A stretch of 32,067 nt of DNA, from assembly GCA_025935655.1 (NCBI GenBank), contig JAICUV010000004.1, positions 1 through 32,067 on the forward strand, in the 5' to 3' direction. The stretch's first letter is position 1; each line of letters opens with the position of its first letter. The notes below the pieces were generated by a model. The model saw only the letters and a program-made list of their open reading frames with translations. It ran no database searches and was not told the DNA's origin. The position numbers and the translations under genes were made by a program. Origin of the DNA: Chloroflexota bacterium. Lineage in GTDB: Bacteria; Chloroflexota; Limnocylindria; Limnocylindrales; CSP1-4. Shown piece by piece: positions 1 to 8,669 of this stretch.

Positions 1-1
1 G

Positions 2-112
2 AAGACGGGGGCGTCCGTGGCGATGGAGGTGCTCCGCCGCCAGGCGCAGATTGGCGCCGGGATCGCGATCGCCGGCATCGTGCTCGTGGTGATCGCCTTC
101 GTCCTGCGCTGA
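2..112 (+). CDS. C-terminal end of an unidentified protein with a terminal transmembrane segment (5' partial)
   Basis: Open frame from the window edge: KTGASVAMEVLRRQAQIGAGIAIAGIVLVVIAFVLR*; the last ~20 residues form a hydrophobic helix. Confidence 0.6.
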   Translation, partial: KTGASVAMEVLRRQAQIGAGIAIAGIVLVVIAFVLR

Positions 113-182
113 CGCGGGCCGAGCGCCGGGACCGGGACGTCCTCGAGCGTGTGGAACGCCGCGAGGAAGGCCCGCCTGTCGG

Positions 183-1109
183 TCACCCGCCGGCGCCTCG
201 CGCGCCCGCGCCCGGGCCAGCGTCCGCGTCCGCACGCGCGAGCGCGGCGCGCGCCCCGTCCCCATAGGCGTCGTCGGGGAGTGGCCGTCGCCACGCGGTC
301 GCGGCGGCGCCGGGTCCGGCACCGGCCTCGATCGCCCGCCGGACGTCCGGGGTCTCGCGCCAGGCCCCGAGGAACCCCGCGATGAACGCGTCACCGCAGC
401 CGACTGTCGTCCCGAGCACCCGGACCGCCTCGACCGGGACGAACGCGTCCTCGCCGCCCGGGCGGCCGTCGAGCGCCCAGACGCCGCGGGCACCGAACGT
501 CACGACGATCAGCCGGCCGAGCTCGTGGGCGATCCTCCGCATGCCGGCGACCTCGGGGTCGTCCGGGGCGCCCGGCCAGCCGACGAACCCGACGTGGACC
601 GCGCGCATCGTCGTGGCCAGCCGCCCGAGCGTGTAGTGGCGGAACCCCAGGAAGTCCGCGCTGACCTCGAGGGCGTCGAGCGCCCCGTCGGCCTGGAGCC
701 GCTCGAGTTCGCGGATGGCGCCCTCCACGAGCACGACGTGGAGCCGGCCGCCGGCGCGCACGCGCGCCTCCTCGGCGCGGGTGAGCGCGTAGTCGGCCCA
801 GACGCCCTCCACGAAGTTGTCCATGTGCGGCTGGCGGTCCGGCCGGATCTCGATGTCGATGGAGCAGGACGCCCCGGGCGCGACGAGCTCCGGGGTCGCG
901 GGGATCGCGTGGCGCGCGAGGAACGCGCGGAACACGTCCGGTCGGTCGTCGCCGACGCGCGAGAACAGCTCGAACGGGACGCCCGTCTGGCGCCACCACC
1001 AGGCCATGTTGAGGGCGCCGCCCCCCGGCAGGTCGAGGTCGCGGCCGAGGTACCGGTCGAGCGACAGCGGGCCGAGGAGCGTGAACGGGTCCGACGCCGC
1101 CTCAGGCAC
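183..1109 (-). CDS. PfkB-family carbohydrate/nucleoside kinase
   Basis: Frame of the 183..1847 ORF; GTG start at 1109; N-terminal GGGALNMAWWWRQTG and C-terminal TTVGCGDAFIAGFLGAW (PfkB signature 2-like, catalytic Asp present). Starts 5 nt after the upstream gene's stop. Confidence 0.85.
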   Translation of the reverse strand: MPEAASDPFTLLGPLSLDRYLGRDLDLPGGGALNMAWWWRQTGVPFELFSRVGDDRPDVFRAFLARHAIPATPELVAPGASCSIDIEIRPDRQPHMDNFVEGVWADYALTRAEEARVRAGGRLHVVLVEGAIRELERLQADGALDALEVSADFLGFRHYTLGRLATTMRAVHVGFVGWPGAPDDPEVAGMRRIAHELGRLIVVTFGARGVWALDGRPGGEDAFVPVEAVRVLGTTVGCGDAFIAGFLGAWRETPDVRRAIEAGAGPGAAATAWRRPLPDDAYGDGARAALARADADAGPGAGARGAGG

Positions 1110-1114
1110 CGGCG

Positions 1115-1864
1115 CTAGATCCCCTCGAGCGGCGCAGCCCGCCCCTCGCCCAGCGCCAGCCACCGGTCGTAGCGGACCTCGATGACCTTGCTCATCTGCC
1201 AGAACGCCTCCACGGAGAGGTGGCCGCAGCCCTCCACGTGGTACCACTCGTCCCGGTTGGGCAGGCTCGTGATCAGCGCGGGATCGTGGACGGGGACGAC
1301 GGCGGGGTTGAGCATGTACCCCGGTGACTGCGGGTCCCGGACCTGGAGCAGGTGGGCGCCGGCGAAGCCGCGCGCCCTCGGCAGCCGGTGGACGAGCCCC
1401 GTGCCCAGGTCCACGAGGTCGACGGTCTCGTGAGGCGTGTCCACGACCTCCGGCCAGCCGGCGTCGTCCACGAGCTCCGAGATGACCCGCCGGACGGAGA
1501 TGTCCTGGTAGTGGTTGAGCGACGTGTGCGGCTGCTCGTAGGCGCCGTCGAACACGTTGGAGACGTTGTCGTCGTAGACGTTGCCGCACGTCGCCACGAG
1601 GAACCGGACGAGCGCCGGCCGGCCGCGCAGGTAGTGGCGGTACGCCTCCTCGTACTCGAGGATCGCGACGGCAGCGGGGACCACCCGACCGCGGACCACG
1701 TGCCCGATGCGCCAGCCGTCCGCGCCGAAGCGCGCGTCGAACACGGTCCTTCGGCGCTCCTTCGTGTCGCCCTGGAACCCGGGCAGCCCGATGGGGATCC
1801 AGATGTCCGCCAGGTCCGCCGCCGCCGCGGGCTCCAGCGCGTGCCACCAGTTCGTCCGGTCCAT
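1115..1864 (-). CDS. Unassigned ~250-aa protein, probably co-transcribed with the PfkB kinase
   Basis: ATG at 1864 (MDRTNWWHALEPAAAADLADIWIPIGLPGFQGDTKERRR...LALGEGRAAPLEGI*). Codon usage looks coding; I recognise no family motif. Confidence 0.8.
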   Translation of the reverse strand: MDRTNWWHALEPAAAADLADIWIPIGLPGFQGDTKERRRTVFDARFGADGWRIGHVVRGRVVPAAVAILEYEEAYRHYLRGRPALVRFLVATCGNVYDDNVSNVFDGAYEQPHTSLNHYQDISVRRVISELVDDAGWPEVVDTPHETVDLVDLGTGLVHRLPRARGFAGAHLLQVRDPQSPGYMLNPAVVPVHDPALITSLPNRDEWYHVEGCGHLSVEAFWQMSKVIEVRYDRWLALGEGRAAPLEGI

Positions 1865-1943
1865 GCCCGCAAGCGTACGGCGCGCCGACCTAGACTGGGG
1901 GCTCGTGCGACGACGACGGCGCACACGACAGCACGAGGGCGGC

Positions 1944-3101
1944 ATGCGGGAACGGACGGACGGACAGGGCTTCGCCACGCGGGCGATCCACGCGGGCGAG
2001 CGACCGGACCCGACGACGCATGCCCACAACACGCCGATCTACGCCACGGCGACGTTCGCGTTCGACACGGCCGCGGAGAAGGAGGCCGCGGTCGACGCGG
2101 CCCTCGAGTGGGACCCGACGTCGTACTTCTACAGCCGGACGGGCAACCCCACCAACCGGGCGCTCGAGGAGAAGATCGCCAGCCTCGAGGGGGCCGAGGA
2201 CGCGATCGTCGCCGCGTCGGGCATGGCCAGCGTGTCCGCCACGCTGTTCGCGCACCTCGAGCAGGGCGACCACATCGTCGTGGGCGACGAGCTGTTCGCG
2301 ATCACCGTGGTCCTGTGGCAGGAGGACCTGCCCCGGCGGGGCATCACCGTCACCGCCGTCGACATGACCGACCTCGCCGCCGTCGAGGCCGCGATCACGC
2401 CCAGGACCCGGCTCCTGTTCATGGAGACCTCGACGAACCCCCGGCTGCGGGTCGCGGACATCCCCGCGCTGGCCGCGATCGCGCACCGGCACGGCATCCT
2501 GCTGGTCGCGGACAACACGTTCCTGGGGCCGGCGCTGCTGCGCCCGATCGAGCACGGAGCGGACATCGTGCTCCACGCTGCCACCAAGTACCTCTCCGGG
2601 CACGGCGACGCGGTCAGCGGCGTCGTCTCGGGCAAGAAGCACCTCCTCGACCCGATCCGCAAGCAGACCGACACGTTCGGCCAGGCGGCGAGCCCGTTCA
2701 ACTCGTTCCTCGTCCTGCGCGGCGTCCGGACGCTGCCGCTCCGGTCCGCGAAGGGCTCGGAGAACGCGGCCGCCCTCGCGCGCTTCCTCGAGGCCGACGA
2801 GCGCGTCGACTGGGTCCGCTACCCGGGCCTGGCGTCGCACCCCGACCACGCGGTCGCGACGCGGCTGCTGGGGGATCGCTGTGGGGCGATGGTGACCTTC
2901 GCGCCCCGCGGCGGCGTCGAGGGCATGGCCGCGTTCACGGACCACCTCCGGCTGTGCGACATCGGCGTCAGCCTCGGTGACGTGTTCACGCTCGTCTACC
3001 CGCGGCCCAAGGACGGCGGGATCATCCGCGTGAGCGTGGGCTGCGAGGACGTCGGCGACCTGGTCGAGGACTTCGCGCTCGGGCTGTCCTTCGTCCGCTA
3101 G
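1944..3101 (+). CDS. PLP-dependent trans-sulfuration enzyme (cystathionine gamma-synthase / methionine gamma-lyase family)
   Basis: YSRTGNPTNRALEEKIASLEGAEDAIVAASGMAS, PLP-lysine motif HAATKYLSGHGDAVSG, SLGDVFTLVYPRP; family conserved throughout. Confidence 0.92.
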   Translation: MRERTDGQGFATRAIHAGERPDPTTHAHNTPIYATATFAFDTAAEKEAAVDAALEWDPTSYFYSRTGNPTNRALEEKIASLEGAEDAIVAASGMASVSATLFAHLEQGDHIVVGDELFAITVVLWQEDLPRRGITVTAVDMTDLAAVEAAITPRTRLLFMETSTNPRLRVADIPALAAIAHRHGILLVADNTFLGPALLRPIEHGADIVLHAATKYLSGHGDAVSGVVSGKKHLLDPIRKQTDTFGQAASPFNSFLVLRGVRTLPLRSAKGSENAAALARFLEADERVDWVRYPGLASHPDHAVATRLLGDRCGAMVTFAPRGGVEGMAAFTDHLRLCDIGVSLGDVFTLVYPRPKDGGIIRVSVGCEDVGDLVEDFALGLSFVR

Positions 3102-3877
3102 CCGGCGCGGCCCAGCGCCGCCGCCGCCGCCATCGCCGCCCCGATCGTCAGGTCGACGCGCCGCGTGACCTCCTCCTCGGGCGGGCGGAACCAGGTCTCG
3201 TCGCCGATCGTGGTGACCGACTGCTCGAAGGTCGGATCCACGATCACGTCCGAGACCGTGAGGATGGACCCGGCACGGACCGGGCGCCCCTTCGCGCGCT
3301 CGCGCATGGCGAGCAGGTACACGGCCGCCGTCTCCATCTCCGCGGAGAGGTAGCCGCGCCTGCCCCAGCGCGCCACGCCGTCCGGGTGCGGGTCGTAGAA
3401 CACGTCCGACGTGACCACCGGGCCGACGTGCGTCACGAGGCCCGCCGCGCGCGACGCGTCGACGAGCGCCTGGACCACCTCGAAGTCCGCCGTCGGGGCG
3501 GTCGGCTCCCCGAAGCCCAGCGTCGCGCCGATGCCCGACAGCGAGGCCGCGGACATCGCGACGATCGCATCCCCGATGCCCAGCCGCCCGAACCCGCCCG
3601 TCGTGCCCACCCGGATGAACGTCGTCACCCCGAGCATCAGCAGCTCCTCCATGACGATGGTCGTCGTGGGCGTGCCCATCATCGTCGTCTGGACGGACAC
3701 CGGGACCCCGTCGATCGTGCCGGTGTAGCCGAGCAGGCCGCGGTGCTCGGACACGAGCCGGGACGCATCCAGGCCACCGTCGAAGCGGGCGGCGATGCGG
3801 GTGGCGCGGGTCGGGTCGCCGGGGAGCAGGCACACGGGCGCGTAGTCGCCGGCCTGGCCGGTGAGGTGGATGGGCAT
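3098..3877 (-). CDS. Uridine phosphorylase / purine nucleoside phosphorylase family protein
   Basis: LLPGDPTRATRIAARFDG, IRVGTTGGFG, SAEMETAAVYLLA. ATG at 3877 preceded by GGAG at suitable spacing; alternative in-frame ATG at 3892. Confidence 0.9.
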   Translation of the reverse strand: MPIHLTGQAGDYAPVCLLPGDPTRATRIAARFDGGLDASRLVSEHRGLLGYTGTIDGVPVSVQTTMMGTPTTTIVMEELLMLGVTTFIRVGTTGGFGRLGIGDAIVAMSAASLSGIGATLGFGEPTAPTADFEVVQALVDASRAAGLVTHVGPVVTSDVFYDPHPDGVARWGRRGYLSAEMETAAVYLLAMRERAKGRPVRAGSILTVSDVIVDPTFEQSVTTIGDETWFRPPEEEVTRRVDLTIGAAMAAAAALGRAG

Positions 3878-4013
3878 CGGGCTGGACTCCATGGGCCGCG
3901 GGCGCCCGCGGGCGGGGCGGGGGAGCGCGGGGTCGGCACCAGTATGTGGGGTCGCGCGCCCGCGCGGGGCGCGCGAGACGCCTGCGCCACCCGCCTGCGC
4001 CACCCGCCCGCCG

Positions 4014-4508
4014 CTATCTCCCCGCGACGAGGCGGCGATGCTCCACGATCGAGCAGCGGTCCATGACGACCGAGAGCCCGCCGTCGTGCGCGATCCGCGC
4101 CGCCTCCTCGTTGGCGATCCCCAGCTGGAGCCACAGGCAGCGCGCCCCGACGGCGACCGCCTCGCGCGCGTGCTCGGGTGTCTGGTCGGAGCGGCGGAAC
4201 ACGTCCACGATGTCGACCGGCCCGGTCGCCTCCACGGCGGCGGTCACGGAGGGATAGCAGCGCAGCCCGTCGATCTCCGATTCGCGCGGGTTCACGGGCA
4301 CGACGTCGTAGCCCGCGCGCACCAGCGCCTGCATCACGCCATGCGACGGCCGGCCCGGGTTGGAGGACGCGCCGACGACCGCGATCCGGGGCCCCGACCG
4401 CAGGAGCTCGGCGATCCCGGCGTCGTCCAGGAGCGGCAGGGGGAACCGGCCCTCCTGCACGGCGATGAGCGTCGCCAGCCAGTCCCGGTCGTCGCGTCCA
4501 GCTGTCAT
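4014..4508 (-). CDS. CoA-binding domain protein (YccU-like)
   Basis: RIAVVGASSNPGRPSHGVMQALVRAGYDVVPVNPRESEIDGLRCYPSV...VDIVDVFRRSD...LWLQLGIANEEAARIAHDGGLSVVMDRCSIVEHRRL. Confidence 0.9.
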   Translation of the reverse strand: MTAGRDDRDWLATLIAVQEGRFPLPLLDDAGIAELLRSGPRIAVVGASSNPGRPSHGVMQALVRAGYDVVPVNPRESEIDGLRCYPSVTAAVEATGPVDIVDVFRRSDQTPEHAREAVAVGARCLWLQLGIANEEAARIAHDGGLSVVMDRCSIVEHRRLVAGR

Positions 4509-4691
4509 CGGGGCATCGTCTCCAGCTGCGTGGCGCAGGATTGACGTCGGGTCGCGGCACGATCCGGTCATCGGCCCGGACACCCCCGATCCGCTCCACA
4601 ACGGCCCGGCGGACCATTGCGTTGTGCCGTACTCTACGGCGTGCCCGGCCCATAGCCGAGGGGTGCCCGGGACCTATTGGAGGAGTACGCG

Positions 4692-5846
4692 TTGCACGTC
4701 TCTAAGCGGCTGATCGCGCTCGGCGCGGTTTCGGCCATCTTCTTCGCCGCCTGTTCCGGCAGCGGCGCCACGACGGCCCCGACGACGGCGCCCGTCAGCG
4801 AGGCTCCCGCGAGCCAGTCCGCGGCCCCGGAGTCCATGGCTCCCGAGTCGTCCGCCCCCGCCGCCGACTACTCGAGCTACAAGGCCTGCGTCGCGTTCGA
4901 CACGGGCGGCCTCGGCGACAAGGGCTTCAACGACCTCGCCAAGAAGGGCCTGGACGACGCCAAGGCGCTCGGCTTCCAGACGGCCTACAGCGAGGCCCAG
5001 GGCGCCACGGACTACGCGGCGAACATCCAGCGCCTCATCGACGAGGGCTGCAACTCGATCATCACCGTCGGCTTCAACCAGGCGCAGGCCACGGTCGAGG
5101 CGACGAAGGCCAACACGGACATCGCGTTCGGCCAGGTCGACGCGGTCTGGGACGAGGCCACCAACGGCGCCACGCCGGCGAACTTCACCGGCCTTGACTT
5201 CCAGATCGACGAGGCCGCCACGCTGGCGGGCTACGTCGCCGCGGGCGTCAGCAAGAGCGGCGTCATCGGCACCTACGGCGGCCAGCAGTTCCCGGGCGTC
5301 ACGCGCTTCATGGACGGCTACTACGCCGGCATCGCGCTGTACAACAAGGCCCACGGCACGACCGCGAAGCTCCTCGGCTGGGACGCCGCGAAGCAGACCG
5401 GCACGTTCGTCGGCGGCGACAACCCCTGGGGTGACCCCGCCAAGGGCGAGCAGCTGGCCAAGACCTTCATCGACCAGGGCGCCGACATCGTCGCTCCGGT
5501 CGCGGGCGGCACCGGCAACGGCTCGATCAAGGCGATGCTCGCCGCCAACGGCTATGCCATCGGCGTCGACACCGACCAGTCGCTCAGCCTCCCGGAGTAC
5601 GCGAAGGCCCTCCTGACCTCCGCGCAGAAGGTCATCGACGTCGCGGTCCTCGACACGTTCAAGAAGAACGCGGGCGGCGACCTCGGCGGCGAGAACTACG
5701 TCGGCACGCTGGCCAACGGCGGCGTCGGCATCGCGCCCTTCCACGATCTTGACTCGGTCGTCCCGGCCAACGTCAAGACCGAGGTCGACCAGCTGAAGGC
5801 GGACATCGCCTCCGGCACGGTCAAGATCGCCGACTACCTCAAGTAG
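4692..5846 (+). CDS. BMP/PnrA-like ABC transporter substrate-binding lipoprotein (nucleoside uptake)
   Basis: Lipobox LIALGAVSAIFFAACSGSG; AFDTGGLGDKGFNDLAKKGLDDA typical of BMP/Med family. TTG start at 4692 with GGAGGAG 6 nt upstream. Confidence 0.9.
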   Translation: MHVSKRLIALGAVSAIFFAACSGSGATTAPTTAPVSEAPASQSAAPESMAPESSAPAADYSSYKACVAFDTGGLGDKGFNDLAKKGLDDAKALGFQTAYSEAQGATDYAANIQRLIDEGCNSIITVGFNQAQATVEATKANTDIAFGQVDAVWDEATNGATPANFTGLDFQIDEAATLAGYVAAGVSKSGVIGTYGGQQFPGVTRFMDGYYAGIALYNKAHGTTAKLLGWDAAKQTGTFVGGDNPWGDPAKGEQLAKTFIDQGADIVAPVAGGTGNGSIKAMLAANGYAIGVDTDQSLSLPEYAKALLTSAQKVIDVAVLDTFKKNAGGDLGGENYVGTLANGGVGIAPFHDLDSVVPANVKTEVDQLKADIASGTVKIADYLK

Positions 5847-5870
5847 CCGATCATCCGGTCCTGAACCTGT

Positions 5871-5902
5871 CCGCCCGTCCCCGGTCCTCCGGGGACGGGC
5901 GG
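5871..5902 (+). other. Perfect 14-bp hairpin between the BMP lipoprotein and ATPase genes
   Basis: CCGCCCGTCCCCGG-tcct-CCGGGGACGGGCGG; no T-tract follows. Confidence 0.85.
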
Positions 5903-5928
5903 CATGTATCCAGAGGGAACCCGGTCCC

Positions 5929-7434
5929 ATGCGCCTCGAGCTCAAGGGCATCACGAAGCAGTTTCCCGGCGTCCTCGCCAACGACGCGATCTCGATCGCC
6001 GTCGATCGTGGCGAGGTCCTCGGCCTGCTGGGCGAGAACGGGGCCGGGAAGAGCACCCTGATGAACATCCTGTCGGGCCTGTACCGACCGGATGCCGGTG
6101 AGATTCTCATCGACGGATCGTCGCGGACCTTCACGGATCCGCGCCAGGCGATCGAGGCCGGGATCGGCATGGTGCACCAGCACTTCCAGCTCGTTCCCGT
6201 CTTCGACGTCGTGGAGGCTGTCGCGCTGGGGGCGGAAAGCGTGTCGGGATTCCTCGGCACCTTCGACCGCAAGACCGCCCGCCAACGCGTCGTCGAGCTC
6301 TCTGAGCGCTACAACCTCAACGTCAACCCAGACGCGAAGATCGAGGACCTCCCCGTGGGCGTGCGCCAGCGGGTCGAGATCCTCAAGGCGCTCTACCGCA
6401 AGAGCGACATCCTCGTGCTCGACGAGCCGTCGGCCGTCCTCACGCCGTTCGAGACGGAGGAGCTGTTCGGCATCATCCGGGGCCTCGCCGAGGCCGGCAC
6501 GACCGTCATCTTCATCACCCACAAGCTCAACGAGGTGCTCGAGGTCGCGGACCGGATCACGGTCCTCCGGCGCGGGCGCGTGGCGGGCACCGTGGACCCG
6601 AAGTCGGCGACCCGGGAGCAGCTCGCGAACCTCATGGTGGGACGCGACGTGGAGCTGAAGGTGCCCAAGGGCCCGGCCCACCCCGGCGACGTCGTCCTCC
6701 AGCTGCGCAACCTCCACGTGCGCGACGACCGCGGCCACATGGCGGTCCAGGACGTGAACCTCGAGATCCGGGCCGGCGAGATCGTCGCGCTGGCGGGCGT
6801 CCAGGGCAACGGCCAGACCGAGCTCGTCGAGGCGATCGTGGGCCTGCGGGCCGTGGACTCGGGCGAGATCAACCTCGACGCGCACAGCATCAAGCACGTC
6901 AGCCCCCGCCACATCTCGAACGAGGGCGTGGCGCACATCCCCGAGGATCGCAACCGCGACGGGCTGATCGCCTACATGACGGTCGCGGAGAACTTCATCC
7001 TCGACTCCTACCACCGTCCCCCCTACAGCAAGGGCATCCGGCTCGACCACAAGGCGATCAACGCCGCGGCCGAGCAGGCGGTGAAGGACTACGACGTCCG
7101 CACGCCGGGCATCGACACCTACGCGGGCTCCCTGTCCGGCGGCAACCAGCAGAAGGTGGTCGTGGCGCGCGAGTTCAGCCGGCCGCTGAAGCTGGTCATC
7201 GCCGCGCAGCCCACCCGCGGGCTGGACGTCGGCTCGATCGAGTACATCCACAAGCGGATCGTGGAGCAGCGCGACCAGGGGGCCGCGATCCTCATCGTGA
7301 GCACGGAGCTCGAGGAGGTCCTGGCCGTCGGCGATCGCGTCGCGGTCATGCAGGGAGGCCAGCTCGTGGGGATCGTCGAGGGCGAGACCGCCACGTACGA
7401 GAACGTCGGGATGCTGATGGGCGGCGTCCATTGA
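5929..7434 (+). CDS. ABC transporter ATP-binding protein, duplicated ATPase (nucleoside/sugar type)
   Basis: GLLGENGAGKSTLMNILSGLYRPDAGEI, VLDEPSAVLTPFE, second half LAGVQGNGQTELVEAI and SLSGGNQQKVVVAREFSRP. Confidence 0.95.
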   Translation: MRLELKGITKQFPGVLANDAISIAVDRGEVLGLLGENGAGKSTLMNILSGLYRPDAGEILIDGSSRTFTDPRQAIEAGIGMVHQHFQLVPVFDVVEAVALGAESVSGFLGTFDRKTARQRVVELSERYNLNVNPDAKIEDLPVGVRQRVEILKALYRKSDILVLDEPSAVLTPFETEELFGIIRGLAEAGTTVIFITHKLNEVLEVADRITVLRRGRVAGTVDPKSATREQLANLMVGRDVELKVPKGPAHPGDVVLQLRNLHVRDDRGHMAVQDVNLEIRAGEIVALAGVQGNGQTELVEAIVGLRAVDSGEINLDAHSIKHVSPRHISNEGVAHIPEDRNRDGLIAYMTVAENFILDSYHRPPYSKGIRLDHKAINAAAEQAVKDYDVRTPGIDTYAGSLSGGNQQKVVVAREFSRPLKLVIAAQPTRGLDVGSIEYIHKRIVEQRDQGAAILIVSTELEEVLAVGDRVAVMQGGQLVGIVEGETATYENVGMLMGGVH

Positions 7435-8669
7435 GCCGCGTCGGCCGCGCGCTCAAGCCCGCGCTCGTCCCCATCCTCGCGATCATCACGGCGTTCATCG
7501 TCGGCTCGATCTTCATCCTGATCACGGACTTCGACGCGCTCTCGAAGCTGGGCAGCGATCCGGCAGGCGCCGTCGGCCAGGCGGTCACCACCGTCGTCAA
7601 CGCCTACGCGGCCATGATCCTGGGCGCGTTCGGCGATCCGTCGAAGATCAGCGCGGCGCTCGCCAACCCGACCCCGCGCCTGGTCGCCGCGGCCATCCGG
7701 CCGATCACCGAGACGCTCGTCGCCGCGACGCCGCTGATCTTCACCGGCCTTGCGGTCGCGATCTCGTTCCGAAGCGGCGCCTTCAACATCGGCGTCGAGG
7801 GCCAGTTCGTCCTCGGAGCCTTCGGTGCCTCGATCGCCGCGATCGCGCTCAAGGAGCAGCCGATGTGGCTGATCATCCTCGTGAGCTCCCTCGCGGGTGT
7901 CGTGACCGGTGCGATCTGGGGCTTCATCCCGGGCGTGCTGAAGGCGAAGACGGGCGCGAGCGAGGTCATCACGACCATCATGCTCAACTACGTCGCCGCC
8001 CAGATCGTCCTGTTCGGGCTGCGCTCGGAGTTCCTGCGACAGGAGAACTCGGACCAGCCGATCTCGAAGGTCCTGTCCGACTTCGTGCGCATCCCGCAGA
8101 TCTTCGACCTGCCGTCGATCCGCCTCCACTGGGGGTTCGTGGTGGCGTTGATCATGGCCGTGATCGTGTCGTGGTTCCTGTTCAAGACGACCCGCGGCTT
8201 CGAGCTCCGTGCCGCCGGGTTCAACATGACCGCGGCGCGCTACGCCGGCATGAGCGCCACGGGCTCGATCATCATCGCGATGGTCCTGTCCGGCGCCCTC
8301 GCGGGCCTCGGCGGCTCGATGGAGGTCCTCGGCACGGTGCCCCAGATGTCCAACGACATCAGCGCCGGCTACGGCTTCAACGCGATCGCGCTGGCACTCC
8401 TCGCCGGCAACCGGCCACTCGGGATCGTCGCGGCGGCGCTCCTGTTCGGCGCCCTGCGGACCGGCGGCGGCCTGATGCAGGTCAAGACCGGCATCCCGCT
8501 CGACCTCCTGACGTTCATCCAGGCGCTGGTGATCATGTTCGTCGCGGCCCCGGGTCTCATCCGGGCGATGTGGCGGCTGGACCCCCGCAAGAAGGAACCC
8601 GAGCTCCCGCCCAAGCCCCCGATCTCGGGTGCGATGGAGGGTCCGGCGATCCAGGGGACCGAGGCATGA
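7431..8669 (+). CDS. ABC transporter permease (YufP/NupP-like)
   Basis: TTG start overlaps the ATPase stop (TTGA); SFRSGAFNIGVEGQFVLGAFGAS, FNMTAARYAGMS; multi-TM. Confidence 0.92.
   Translation: MSRVGRALKPALVPILAIITAFIVGSIFILITDFDALSKLGSDPAGAVGQAVTTVVNAYAAMILGAFGDPSKISAALANPTPRLVAAAIRPITETLVAATPLIFTGLAVAISFRSGAFNIGVEGQFVLGAFGASIAAIALKEQPMWLIILVSSLAGVVTGAIWGFIPGVLKAKTGASEVITTIMLNYVAAQIVLFGLRSEFLRQENSDQPISKVLSDFVRIPQIFDLPSIRLHWGFVVALIMAVIVSWFLFKTTRGFELRAAGFNMTAARYAGMSATGSIIIAMVLSGALAGLGGSMEVLGTVPQMSNDISAGYGFNAIALALLAGNRPLGIVAAALLFGALRTGGGLMQVKTGIPLDLLTFIQALVIMFVAAPGLIRAMWRLDPRKKEPELPPKPPISGAMEGPAIQGTEA

Noticed and set aside
3098-3101. CTAG shared by the stop codons of two convergent genes
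   Set aside because: Genuine 4-bp overlap of convergent stops, but this is common in compact genomes and needs no special explanation.
1890-3833. 647-aa minus-strand ORF opposite the trans-sulfuration enzyme
   Set aside because: Antisense shadow; low-complexity and overlaps two well-supported genes.
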